Source: Clostridia bacterium
GTDB taxonomy: Bacteria; Bacillota; Clostridia; Christensenellales; Aristaeellaceae
Direction: 5' to 3'
Length of the DNA stretch: 64,000 bases
NCBI GenBank assembly: GCA_017512805.1
Contig: JAFWES010000038.1
Span: 1 to 64,000, forward strand
Positions 34,504 to 42,826 of the stretch are shown piece after piece. Under the pieces are notes generated by a model. The model saw nothing but the letters and a program-made list of their open reading frames with translations. It was not told where the DNA came from and did not search any database. Made by a program: the position numbers and the translations under genes. Every line of letters begins with the position of its first letter. The first letter of the stretch is position 1.

Positions 34504-35565
34504 TCATTCATGCAGCGACCGAAGCTTCTCCGTCTTTTCGGCCAGCCGCAGCGCCGAAATAAAGGGATCCAGATCCCCGTTCATGGTGTTCTGCACTCTG
34601 GGCACCGTCAGGCCGATCCGATGATCCACCACATAATCATGGTTAAAATAATAGGTCCGAATCCGCTGGCTCCTGTCCCCGCCCCCGATCTGATCCTTCC
34701 GATCCGCGTCCTGGGCCGCCCTGGCCTCTTCCCGCTGCCGGTCCGCCAGCCTGCTGCGCAGAACCCGCAGCGCCTTCGCCTTGTTCTGCAGCTGGCTTCG
34801 TTCATCCTGCATGGTCACCACCGTTCCCGTGGGAATGTGGGTCATCCGGACGGCGCTGTCCGTGGTATTCACTCCCTGGCCGCCGTGCCCGGAAGCGTGA
34901 TATACGTCGATCCGGATATCCTCCGGGCGGATCACCAGCTCATCTTCCTCCGCTTCCGGAAACACCGCCACCGACGCGGTGGATGTGTGGATGCGTCCGC
35001 CGCTCTCCGTCACAGGGACCCGCTTGACGCAGTGCACCCCGCTTTCATACTTCATCCGGGCCCACGCTTCCGCCCCGCTGACCATCATCAGCGCTTCCGT
35101 CACGCCGCCCAGCTCCGTATCGTTCAGCTCCATGACGCTCAGGTCCAGCCCGCCCCTGTCGCAGTATTTCTGATACATCCGTACCAGATCCCCCGCGAAG
35201 AGCGCCGCTTCCTCTCCGCCGACCCCGGCGCGAATCTCCATCATCACATTCCGGTCGTCCAGCGGATCCGGAGGAATCAACAGCATTTTCAGTTCCTCCA
35301 GCATCGGCCCTTCCCGGGCGGCCAGATCCGCCAGTTCCATCCTGGCCTCCTCCGCCATATCCGGGTCTTCCGTCAGCTCCCGGGCCTCCGCCATATGACG
35401 CTGCAGCTCCCTGTACCGTTCGTATGCCTGTGCCGTGGGCTCCAGCCGGCTCCGCTCCTTCATGATCGTCTGAAGGCGGGTATAGTCCCCCGATACCTCC
35501 GGCTGAGCCATTTCCGCGGTCAGCTCCTCATAGCGATCCCACATCGACTGCAGCTTTCTGAACAT
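34504..35565 (-). CDS. prfA: Peptide chain release factor 1
   Basis: Recognises UAA and UAG stop codons. 353 residues. The catalytic GGQ is in ASGHGGQGVNTTDSAVRMTH. The codon-recognition tripeptide region lies in HCVKRVPVTESGGRIHTSTA (the PxT motif, here PVT). prmC, which methylates this Gln, lies 12 bases upstream. Its presence matters for the in-frame TAG at 16685, since RF1 would terminate there. Confidence 0.97.
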   Translation of the reverse strand: MFRKLQSMWDRYEELTAEMAQPEVSGDYTRLQTIMKERSRLEPTAQAYERYRELQRHMAEARELTEDPDMAEEARMELADLAAREGPMLEELKMLLIPPDPLDDRNVMMEIRAGVGGEEAALFAGDLVRMYQKYCDRGGLDLSVMELNDTELGGVTEALMMVSGAEAWARMKYESGVHCVKRVPVTESGGRIHTSTASVAVFPEAEEDELVIRPEDIRIDVYHASGHGGQGVNTTDSAVRMTHIPTGTVVTMQDERSQLQNKAKALRVLRSRLADRQREEARAAQDADRKDQIGGGDRSQRIRTYYFNHDYVVDHRIGLTVPRVQNTMNGDLDPFISALRLAEKTEKLRSLHE

Positions 35566-35577
35566 GTTCCCTCTCTG

Positions 35578-36426
35578 TTATTCCTCTGCGTAAATGCCGC
35601 ATACCATCCGGGGAATGCCCGAAAAATCCTTTTCCGTATGAACCCTCGCGGCGCCTCCGGCCCGCAGCAGCGTTTTCACCGCGTCCCCTTCCCCGTATCC
35701 GATTTCCAGAATCAGATACCCCGGGGTTCGCAGATGCTGGGGCGCCTCCAGTGCGATCCGCCGATAATAATCCAGCCCGTCCCCTCCGCCGTCCAGGGCC
35801 ATTCTGGGTTCCCGCCGGACTTCTTCCTGCAGGCTGTTCAACTCAGCGGCGGGGATATACGGAGGATTGGACAGAATCAGATCGAATGTCCGGCCGGACA
35901 CCGGCGCAAACAGATCCCCCTGCAGAATTTCACAGTCCGCCCGCAGCCGCTCCGCGTTCTCCCTGGCGATGGTCAGGGCTTCCCCGCTCAGATCCGTCAT
36001 GGTCACAGCGGCCGTCGGGACGTTTTGTTTGACGGAAATCCCCAGGCATCCGCTCCCACAGCAAAGATCCAGGACCGCCAGATCGGGCCGGGCCCGCGAG
36101 CGCAGCCACCGGATGGCTTCCTCCGCAATCATTTCCGTCTCCGGCCGGGGGATCAGCGTCCCGGGCCCTACGCGGAAAAGCGTTCCCAGGAAAACGGTAT
36201 CACCCAGAATGTACTGAAGAGGTTCCCGGCTCTTCCGGCGGCGGAGCATCTTCCGGAAGGCTTCCTCCTGGTCCGCCGTTAGATCGGCCGTCATCCCGCC
36301 GCGGATCTTTAAAGCAGGTTCCCCGGTCACCCTTTCCATCAGCAGCCCCGCGTCATAGTCCGGATCCGGCACCCTGGCCGAAGCCAGCTCCCGGGCGGCG
36401 GCCCGCAGCAGATCCCTGCCGGTCAC
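35578..36426 (-). CDS. prmC: Release-factor glutamine methyltransferase
   Basis: Methylates the Gln of the GGQ motif in release factors. 282 residues. SAM motif VLDLCCGSGCLGISV and catalytic LILSNPPYIPAAEL are clear; REPLQYILG is the usual N-terminal signature. The start is GTG at 36426, overlapping the DUF1385 stop by four bases (GTGA). The prmC-prfA order is typical of Firmicutes. Confidence 0.96.
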   Translation of the reverse strand: MTGRDLLRAAARELASARVPDPDYDAGLLMERVTGEPALKIRGGMTADLTADQEEAFRKMLRRRKSREPLQYILGDTVFLGTLFRVGPGTLIPRPETEMIAEEAIRWLRSRARPDLAVLDLCCGSGCLGISVKQNVPTAAVTMTDLSGEALTIARENAERLRADCEILQGDLFAPVSGRTFDLILSNPPYIPAAELNSLQEEVRREPRMALDGGGDGLDYYRRIALEAPQHLRTPGYLILEIGYGEGDAVKTLLRAGGAARVHTEKDFSGIPRMVCGIYAEE

Positions 36427-37496
36427 GACGCCGATGCCTCCGCTTCCGCCGCCGGCGGCACGTAATCCCTCTCCGACTCCCGATAGTCACGCAGGATCGC
36501 CCAGCCCTCCTTGGTCTTTTCCGCATGTTTGGGCAGGCCGTATAACACCACATTCACCGACACGATGGCGCATTCCAGCATGCTTTCGTCCGGCTCCCGG
36601 GTGGTCAGCCGCTGCATCTGCAGCCCCGGCCACCGCAGGATATGAGCCAGCTTGCTGTCCGAATGGGCCAGGCCCATCAGCACCTCATAGCTGACCCCCG
36701 CCACAACGGGCAGCATGGCCAGATGAAACAGCACCCTCAGGAAATAGTGATCGATTGGCACCAGCGTATTGAGCACCAGAAACAGCAGGATGCTGATGGA
36801 AAAGACAATCAGCAGGAAAGCCGTCCCGCACCGGGGATGCAGCCGGGAGAAGGCCTGGGCGTTCTGCGGAGTCAGCTCCTCCGCGCTTTCAAAACAGTGC
36901 ACGGATTTGTGTTCCGCCCCGTGGTACTGGAAGGTGCGCCTGACATCCGGCACGAAAGCCACCGCCACCATGTATCCCACCAGAAGCAGAATCTTGACCA
37001 GGCCGCCGATCAAGGTATATCCGAGGGGCTTCATGCCCGCGCTTTTCAGCAGGCTTTCCACGCCCGCCGGCAGCGCCATAAACAGCCCGATGCTCAAAAG
37101 GACCGCCAGCACTACGGCGACCGCCATGACGATCTTGTCCACGCCCTTGCCCAGCTTCTTCGCCAGCCATTTTTCAAACTTCGTGGGCTCCTCGTCCAGG
37201 ATCCCCAGCATCTGCGTGGAATCCTGCAGGGTATTCATTCCGAAATACAGCATGGTCGCCATGTTGACAACGCCCCGGATGAAAGGCTTTCCCATCCAGG
37301 GATGCTTATCCTTGGGCGCGATAAACGCTTTTCTTTTGGTGACCATGGTTCCGTCCGGCCGCCTGACGGTCACCGCCGTCGCCTGTCCGGACCGCATCAT
37401 GACCCCTTCCATGACGGCTTGCCCGCCCATATCCTTGACTGCGCAGGCCAGGCCCTTCGTCCCGTTCTGCGCGGCCCTGTCCTTCCTCATTTGCAT
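36423..37496 (-). CDS. DUF1385 (YqhQ-like) membrane protein
   Basis: 357 residues. DUF1385 signatures are VKDMGGQAVMEGVMMRSG, FQYHGAEHKSVHCFE and LHPRCGTAFLL. About four hydrophobic segments. The function is unknown, but the family is next to prmC/prfA in many Firmicutes, as here. The start is the ATG at 37496 (AGAGGAAAGG site); an upstream ATG at 37580 lies beyond a dyad and is less likely. Confidence 0.9.
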   Translation of the reverse strand: MQMRKDRAAQNGTKGLACAVKDMGGQAVMEGVMMRSGQATAVTVRRPDGTMVTKRKAFIAPKDKHPWMGKPFIRGVVNMATMLYFGMNTLQDSTQMLGILDEEPTKFEKWLAKKLGKGVDKIVMAVAVVLAVLLSIGLFMALPAGVESLLKSAGMKPLGYTLIGGLVKILLLVGYMVAVAFVPDVRRTFQYHGAEHKSVHCFESAEELTPQNAQAFSRLHPRCGTAFLLIVFSISILLFLVLNTLVPIDHYFLRVLFHLAMLPVVAGVSYEVLMGLAHSDSKLAHILRWPGLQMQRLTTREPDESMLECAIVSVNVVLYGLPKHAEKTKEGWAILRDYRESERDYVPPAAEAEASAS

Positions 37497-37517
37497 GTCC
37501 TTTCCTCTCTTTCCGGA

Positions 37518-37531
37518 TTGGTCCAGACCAA
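37518..37531. promoter_or_regulatory. Dyad TTGGTC-CA-GACCAA, possible operator
   Basis: A 6-2-6 inverted repeat lies between the DUF1385 start and the thioesterase stop, just downstream of a TATAAA-like -10 element on the minus strand (37537-37542). No -35 element is obvious. It could bind a regulator or be chance. Confidence 0.3.
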
Positions 37532-37580
37532 CCCAATTTATATGTTCGACATGCGATGTATTTTTCCTTCCCAATGGCAT

Positions 37581-38024
37581 TCACCGTCGCAGCCGAATCT
37601 GCCGCCGCTGTTCAGCGGCGGAATACTCGATGATTTCTTCCGTCGTTTCGGGCCGATAACGGGGAACCTCCGTCGGACGGTCATTTTCGTCCAGCGCGAC
37701 GAACACCAGATAGGCCTGATTGATCTTTTCCCGGGTTCCGTCCAGCCGCTCGACCCAGCTGTCCACCCGAACCTCCATGGACGTGCTGCCCGTCCAGGTG
37801 ACATAGGCTTCCTGCACCACCGTGTCATTCAGATACGCCGGCGCCAGAAAGGTAAGGTTATCCATGCACTTTGTCGTCACTGCCTTTCCGGCATACCTCC
37901 GGGCGGCTACCGCGCCGATCACGTCGATCCACGCCATGATCTGCCCGCCAAACAGCCTTGGCCTGGCGTATCCGTTGCAATGCTGCGGCATGATGATCTG
38001 GACCGATGTCGTCTTCTCCCGCAT
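37581..38024 (-). CDS. Acyl-CoA thioesterase, hot-dog fold
   Basis: 147 residues. The hot-dog helix with RPRLFGGQIMAWIDVIGAVA carries the catalytic Asp of YciA/BACH-type acyl-CoA thioesterases, preceded by CNGYARPR. It hydrolyses acyl-CoAs; chain length is unknown. The ATG at 38024 is the first conserved start; the long upstream open frame covers the next gene's end and is not conserved. It lies 26 bases after the VanY-like gene. Confidence 0.88.
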   Translation of the reverse strand: MREKTTSVQIIMPQHCNGYARPRLFGGQIMAWIDVIGAVAARRYAGKAVTTKCMDNLTFLAPAYLNDTVVQEAYVTWTGSTSMEVRVDSWVERLDGTREKINQAYLVFVALDENDRPTEVPRYRPETTEEIIEYSAAEQRRQIRLRR

Positions 38025-38050
38025 GATTCCCGTTCCGCCTCTTTTCTGTT

Positions 38051-39130
38051 TTATTCCGCCGGATGAACCTGTTCCAGGTACTCTTCCAGGCAAAGGTCCT
38101 CCTCCCAGATCTTCATGGCATGCTCGATTCCCACGTACCGGATGTGCCATGCCTCGGGAGAAAACCCCGTCAGCTGCTCTTTTCCCTCCTGGTATCGGAT
38201 GATGAACCCGTATTCCCAGCAGTTGGCATGCAGCCAGGTGCACTGCTTCGTCCCCGCAAAGGAGCTGGTTCCGGGCACATTGATGTCAAACGCCAGGCCC
38301 AGATGATGCTCGCTGGCCCCGGGTTCCGCCACCGTTTTCAGCGCCGCCCGCCGGGCCCTTCCCCGGCTCCAGTCGGGATTCTTTTTCAGATAGGTATTGA
38401 TCCGGGCATTCAGCATTCTTTCCTGATCCGCGTAACTCCGATACGCCGCGCTGCACTGCCAGTTGCCTATCCCGTCCGCCCTTGCGGCCTCCAGCATGAT
38501 CACCAGGGCTTCAATCGCGCCGCGGACCGCCATGGTCTCGGGATACTTGATTTTGATCAGCGAAGGATCGCACAGATCCGTCATCCTGACCAGATTCGCC
38601 GGCACAAAGCGCTCCCCCACCGGATATTGAAGATTGGTCAGCATGGGCCACTCCCCTGCCAGCACGTCCGTGGGCTCCGGCGGCGGCAGCGGCGGCAGCG
38701 CCTCCGGCGAATACAGCAGGGACTGGGTCTGCCTTCCGGCGATCCCGTCGACGGAAAGATTGTTGCGTTTCTGAAAAGCCTTGACCGCTTCCCTGGTGCC
38801 GGACCCAAACTTCCCGTCCGCGTCACCCGGCTCGTATCCCAGCTCCAGCAGCCGCAGCTGCAGCGCTTTCACATCCTCTCCGGAGGAGCCCTTCGCCAGC
38901 TGCCGGAATGTGTCCGGCGGCGTAACGGCGGAAAAGGGAGCGCTTGTTTCCTCCGCCGCGGGCGCGGCCCCTTCTTCCGCGCCTTCTGTCTCTTCCTCCG
39001 GGACGCTCGCGGCGTATCCGAACGCGTCTTCGCCCAGCGTCTCCTCTGTCCCGGCTCCCATCCCGGCCGCTTCCGGCACGGCAGCCGCCGTCAGGAAAAG
39101 ACACAGCAGGATGATTATCCCTGTTCTCAT
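38051..39130 (-). CDS. Secreted VanY-like D-Ala-D-Ala carboxypeptidase with peptidoglycan-binding domain
   Basis: 359 residues. Signal peptide (RTGIIILLCLFLTAAAV), an acidic low-complexity region, a PG_binding_1 domain at about 75-135 (LAKGSSGEDVKALQLRLLEL, AFQKRNNLSVDG) and a VanY/DacB-type zinc peptidase with SEHHLGLAFDIN and EAWHIRYVG as zinc ligands. It trims peptidoglycan stem peptides. The ATG at 39130 overlaps the stop of the small upstream gene (ATGA). Confidence 0.92.
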   Translation of the reverse strand: MRTGIIILLCLFLTAAAVPEAAGMGAGTEETLGEDAFGYAASVPEEETEGAEEGAAPAAEETSAPFSAVTPPDTFRQLAKGSSGEDVKALQLRLLELGYEPGDADGKFGSGTREAVKAFQKRNNLSVDGIAGRQTQSLLYSPEALPPLPPPEPTDVLAGEWPMLTNLQYPVGERFVPANLVRMTDLCDPSLIKIKYPETMAVRGAIEALVIMLEAARADGIGNWQCSAAYRSYADQERMLNARINTYLKKNPDWSRGRARRAALKTVAEPGASEHHLGLAFDINVPGTSSFAGTKQCTWLHANCWEYGFIIRYQEGKEQLTGFSPEAWHIRYVGIEHAMKIWEEDLCLEEYLEQVHPAE

Positions 39131-39369
39131 GTCGGATCCCTCGTTTCCAGCGCACGCTTTACGATTCGCAGGAAGATCGTGTTGTCCGTCATCCGCCCCA
39201 CCGCTTCGACCGCCCTGAGAATCTGTTCCCGAACCGGCGCGCCCTCCAGCGCGCCCTTTCGAAACGCTTCCCGAAGGGCGATGGACCGTTCCCTGTTCTC
39301 CGTAAAGGTCTCCCATGCCTTCTCTTTGCTGAACGGGTTTTCATAAACCTCGCGCCGCTGCTCTTCCAT
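39127..39369 (-). CDS. Small hypothetical protein coupled to the VanY-like gene
   Basis: 80 residues from the ATG at 39369, which has GGGAGG five bases upstream; a start at 39426 would add 19 residues. It is helical and charged (EVYENPFSKEKAWETF, REQILRAVEAVGR). No known family. Its stop overlaps the start of the VanY-like gene by four bases, indicating translational coupling. Confidence 0.6.
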   Translation of the reverse strand: MEEQRREVYENPFSKEKAWETFTENRERSIALREAFRKGALEGAPVREQILRAVEAVGRMTDNTIFLRIVKRALETRDPT

Positions 39370-39474
39370 GCCCGCCTCCCATATCCCTCCGTCCGTTCCG
39401 CTCTGCCGACGGACCTCCCGGTTCATTCCGCCGCGTCCTCATGGCCGGCCAGAATGCAAACGATGCCCTTTCGC

Positions 39475-39507
39475 AAGAAACAGGCCTGCATCACAGGCCT
39501 GTTTCCC
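39475..39507 (-). terminator. Terminator of apt
   Basis: AAACAGGCCTG / CAGGCCTGTTT with loop CATCA, followed on the minus strand by TTTCTTG. It separates apt from the small gene. Confidence 0.8.
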
Positions 39508-39524
39508 GCAAAGAAACGGTTTGC

Positions 39525-40049
39525 TCATTTTCCGGAATAAACGATCAGGCTGTCCACGTCGTACTTCTTCAGCTTCTTACGCCCTTCCAGACCGGCCAGT
39601 TCCATCACGAACTGCATTCTGACCACCTGTCCGCCCAGCGCCTCGACCAGCTTCGCCGCCGCTTCCGCGGAGCCGCCGGTCGCCATCAGATCGTCCACGA
39701 TCAGAACCTTCTGTCCCGGCTTGATGGCATCCTTGTGAATCTCGATTTCCGCCAGCCCGTATTCCAAGTCATACTTGACGCTGATGGTTTCCCGGGGCAG
39801 CTTTCCCTTCTTCCGGACGGGCACGAACCCCTTCCCCGTCAGATAGGCCACGGGCACACCGAAAATAAACCCCCGGCTTTCCGGCCCCACGACCACATCG
39901 TATTCCAGATTTTCCGTCGCCTTCACCAGCCCGTCAATCGCCAGCTTCAGCCCGTCCGGATCCTGAATGACGGACGTAATGTCCCGAAACATGATTCCGG
40001 GTTCCGGGAAATCCGGTATGGTCAGCACATACTCTTCCAGTTTTTTCAT
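39525..40049 (-). CDS. apt: Adenine phosphoribosyltransferase
   Basis: Salvages adenine to AMP. 174 residues, normal length. The PRPP-binding loop VLIVDDLMATGGSAEA and flexible EYVLTIPDFPEPGIMFRD are typical. The ATG at 40049 is preceded by GGGGGTGG. A promoter is at 40096-40124. Confidence 0.96.
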   Translation of the reverse strand: MKKLEEYVLTIPDFPEPGIMFRDITSVIQDPDGLKLAIDGLVKATENLEYDVVVGPESRGFIFGVPVAYLTGKGFVPVRKKGKLPRETISVKYDLEYGLAEIEIHKDAIKPGQKVLIVDDLMATGGSAEAAAKLVEALGGQVVRMQFVMELAGLEGRKKLKKYDVDSLIVYSGK

Positions 40050-40095
40050 CTCAAGTCCACCCCCTGTGTCGTTTTCCCTCCGGGAATTCCCGATG

Positions 40096-40124
40096 ATTAT
40101 ACCACACCGTCCCGGCTTTCGCAA
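40096..40124 (-). promoter_or_regulatory. Promoter of apt
   Basis: On the minus strand TTGCGA (40124-40119), 17 bases, perfect TATAAT (40101-40096). Confidence 0.75.
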
Positions 40125-40134
40125 TTCGTATCCA

Positions 40135-40226
40135 ATATTCAGGAGCCGGCGTTTCAGATATTCATGAGTCCGCGTTTCAAATATTCATGAGTCCGCGTTT
40201 CAGATATTCAGGAGCCGGCGCAGCTG
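40135..40226. repeat. Four 23-base tandem repeats copying the mreB 3' end
   Basis: Units ATATTCAGGAGCCGGCG plus TTTCAG, at 40135, 40158, 40181 and 40204. Units 2 and 3 read ATATTCATGAGTCCGCG. The last unit is the final codons of mreB (RRLLNI), and the array extends the sequence beyond the stop toward the apt promoter. Confidence 0.9.
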
Positions 40227-41204
40227 CTGGGGCTCTTCCAGCACCCTGGCGCAGCCCAGCACCGTACAGTCCCTGGGTTCGTCCGCTACGCGGCAGGGCA
40301 CCTTCAGCACGTTGGAAATCGCTTCCGCCAGCCCGTAGAGCTGGGCGCTGCCGCCGGTGAGGGTAATTCCGTCCTGAAACACGTCGGACGCCAGCTGGGG
40401 CGGCGTCCGCTCGATCAGCATCTGAATGCCCTCGATCAGGTCGTTCACCGAGTCGATCAGGGCCTCATAGATTTCATCGCTGCTGATGGTCAGCACCTTC
40501 GGCAGCCCGGAAATCAGATTCCGGCCCGTCACGTCCATGGATACCTCCGATTCCCGGCGAATCGCGCTGCCCAGGGCAATTTTGACCTCTTCAGCGGTCC
40601 GCTCCCCCACCAGCAGATTGTACTTTTTCCGCAGAAAGCGCACCACCGAGTCATCGAACACATCCCCGCCGATCCGCAGGCTGGAGACCACCGTGGCGGT
40701 GCTGTTGGAAAGAACGGCCAGATCCGTCCCTCCGGCTGAGATATCCACCAGCATACATCCGTATTCCCCCAGGAAATTCAGATCCGCCCCCAGGGCCGTG
40801 GCGATATTTTTATCCAGCAGCTGCGTGCGGCGGACGCCCGCGTCAAAAAGGGTCGTCACCAAGGCTTTTTTCTCGATCTCCTTCACCCCCGTGGGTGTGC
40901 TCAGAATTGCCCGGGGGCGGAAAAGCCGGTTCCTGCCCGTCACCTGGGAAACGAAAAACCGCAGCAGCGCCCCCGCCAGATCAAAATCGATCATTTCCCC
41001 CTGGGCCAGGGGGCGGATCACCTGAATATTGGGGGGCGTGCGCCCAATCATCCGCCAGGCCTCCGTACCGAAGGCCAGGATGTTGCGGGTTTCCTGATCC
41101 ACGGCGACGGCGCAGGGTTCCCGCAGGATGATCCCGCTGCCCTTGGCATAGATAATGATGTTGGACGTTCCCAGATCGATCGCTATATCGCTCAACTGCG
41201 CCAT
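40200..41204 (-). CDS. mreB: MreB-family rod-shape actin-like protein
   Basis: 334 residues. Actin-fold phosphate loops IAIDLGTSNIIIYAKGSG and DISAGGTDLAVLSNSTA, plus GGDVFDDSVVRFLRKKY and a C-terminal ITLTGGSAQLYGLAEAI. It organises elongation-type wall synthesis with RodA-like SEDS protein and PBP (13-16 kb). The ATG at 41204 has an AAAGGAT site. A promoter is at 41294-41322. mreC and mreD are not adjacent. The 3' end is copied as tandem repeats. Confidence 0.95.
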   Translation of the reverse strand: MAQLSDIAIDLGTSNIIIYAKGSGIILREPCAVAVDQETRNILAFGTEAWRMIGRTPPNIQVIRPLAQGEMIDFDLAGALLRFFVSQVTGRNRLFRPRAILSTPTGVKEIEKKALVTTLFDAGVRRTQLLDKNIATALGADLNFLGEYGCMLVDISAGGTDLAVLSNSTATVVSSLRIGGDVFDDSVVRFLRKKYNLLVGERTAEEVKIALGSAIRRESEVSMDVTGRNLISGLPKVLTISSDEIYEALIDSVNDLIEGIQMLIERTPPQLASDVFQDGITLTGGSAQLYGLAEAISNVLKVPCRVADEPRDCTVLGCARVLEEPQQLRRLLNI

Positions 41205-41293
41205 GATTGCTGCTATCCTTTCAAAAGGCGGAATACCGTGACTTTGACCCCAACAGGGAGGCGGAAGCGCTCCGAATGTCCTTCCGCAGGTAC

Positions 41294-41322
41294 ATGTTAG
41301 CATGAACCCCCCGGTTTTTCAA
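41294..41322 (-). promoter_or_regulatory. Promoter of mreB
   Basis: On the minus strand TTGAAA (41322-41317), 17 bases, TAACAT (41299-41294). Confidence 0.75.
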
Positions 41323-41327
41323 GCGTC

Positions 41328-41356
41328 TTGACAATCCAGGCGGAAACGGCGATAAT
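41328..41356 (+). promoter_or_regulatory. Promoter of the DUF512 gene
   Basis: TTGACA (41328-41333), 17 bases, GATAAT (41351-41356), divergent to the mreB promoter. Confidence 0.8.
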
Positions 41357-41419
41357 GAAAGGTACTGTTCACGGAAAGACCGGGGACGGGGGAATTCAGC
41401 GAAAAGGGGGGCGCAGCCT

Positions 41420-42760
41420 TTGGCGATTTCGATCCTGGATGTCAGCCGCGGTTCCCTGGCTGCCCGGATCGGCATCCTTCCGGGAGAGACGCTGATTTCC
41501 ATCAATGGCGAACCTGTGCTGGACGAAATCGACTACCAGGCGCTGACAGCCCTGCCCCGGCTCAGAATCACCGTGCGGGGCGCGGACGGCGAAAGCCGGA
41601 CGCTGCAGCTGCGCAAAGCCGCCTCCAGCCCGCTGGGGCTGAAGCTGGATGAACGGACGGTGCTGGAGCCCCGGGTTTGCAGGAATCACTGCGTATTCTG
41701 TTTTGTGGACCAGATGCCGAAGGGGATGCGCCCTTCCCTCTATGTGAAGGACGATGATTGGCGGCTGAGTCTGATGATGGGGAATTTTGTCACGCTGACC
41801 AATGTGGATGACGCGGAATTTGAGCGGATTCTGCGGCGGAAGGCCTCCCCTCTTTACATCTCCGTGCATGCGACAGACCCGGATACCCGGGTCAGAATGC
41901 TGCGCAATCCCCATGCCGGGAATCTGATGGCGCGGCTGCGCCGGATGAAGGACGCTGGGCTGAAATTCCATTGTCAGGTGGTGCTCTGTCCCGGGCTCAA
42001 TGATGGGCAGATCCTGTATCGGACCATCACGGATCTGGCGGCGCTTTTTCCCGCGGCGCAAAGCCTGGCCATCGTGCCCATTGGTCTGACCGGATTCCGC
42101 CAGGGCCTCTATCCCCTGCGGACCTTTACCCGCGCGGAAGCCCTGGATCTGGTTCGGGATCTGGAGCTGATTGCGTCTCACTATGAGAAAACCCTGGGGA
42201 CCCGGTTCCTCTTCCCTGCGGATGAGCTTTACAGCCTGGCCGGCCTGCCCATGCCCAGCGAGGAAAGCTACGAGGGATTCCCCCAGATCGAAAACGGCAT
42301 CGGAATGGTCCGCAAGCTGCAGAACGAATGCCGGGAAGCGCTCTCCCGGATGAAAACGTCCTTCGGGGCGGATCCGGAACCCCATCCCCCGCGAAAGCTG
42401 CTGGTGCCCACAGGAGAATCCGCCTTCCCCTACATACGGGACATCGTACAGGAATGTCTTCCCCCCTGGGCGGAAGCGGAGGTTTTCCCGGTGTCCAACC
42501 GGTTTTTCGGCCCCACGGTGACGGTCACGGGGCTCATCGTCGGCCAGGATCTGATCCAGGCGCTTCAGGGAAAGCGGGGGGATTGCGTGCTGATCTCCTG
42601 CGCCATGCTGCGGGAAAACGCGGATCAGTTTTTGGACGACTGGACGGTGGACAGGGTGGCCGCGGCGGTGGGGCTGCCCATCCGCGTGGTGCGCCAGCCG
42701 GGGGAAGACCTGGTTCGCGCCCTGTGGGAGGACGGGTCATATCCCAAAGGCGAAGCATGA
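41420..42760 (+). CDS. DUF512 radical-SAM/PDZ protein
   Basis: 446 residues from a TTG start with AAAGGGGGG. A PDZ-like domain (1-70; GSLAARIGILPGETLISING) precedes the cluster-binding CRNHCVFCFVDQ and a DUF512 C-terminal domain. Function is not established; it is frequent beside der in Clostridia, as here. Probably iron-sulfur dependent and in the cytoplasm. Confidence 0.9.
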   Translation: MAISILDVSRGSLAARIGILPGETLISINGEPVLDEIDYQALTALPRLRITVRGADGESRTLQLRKAASSPLGLKLDERTVLEPRVCRNHCVFCFVDQMPKGMRPSLYVKDDDWRLSLMMGNFVTLTNVDDAEFERILRRKASPLYISVHATDPDTRVRMLRNPHAGNLMARLRRMKDAGLKFHCQVVLCPGLNDGQILYRTITDLAALFPAAQSLAIVPIGLTGFRQGLYPLRTFTRAEALDLVRDLELIASHYEKTLGTRFLFPADELYSLAGLPMPSEESYEGFPQIENGIGMVRKLQNECREALSRMKTSFGADPEPHPPRKLLVPTGESAFPYIRDIVQECLPPWAEAEVFPVSNRFFGPTVTVTGLIVGQDLIQALQGKRGDCVLISCAMLRENADQFLDDWTVDRVAAAVGLPIRVVRQPGEDLVRALWEDGSYPKGEA

Positions 42761-42826
42761 CGACGCCTGGGGTGTCGGAAAGGCAAGCGCCGATCAAAGC
42801 TGCTTGTAAAGAGGAGGGATCAAAAG

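Noticed and set aside
40135-40226. CRISPR array
   Set aside because: The units are contiguous, 23 bases each with no spacers, and copy the end of mreB.
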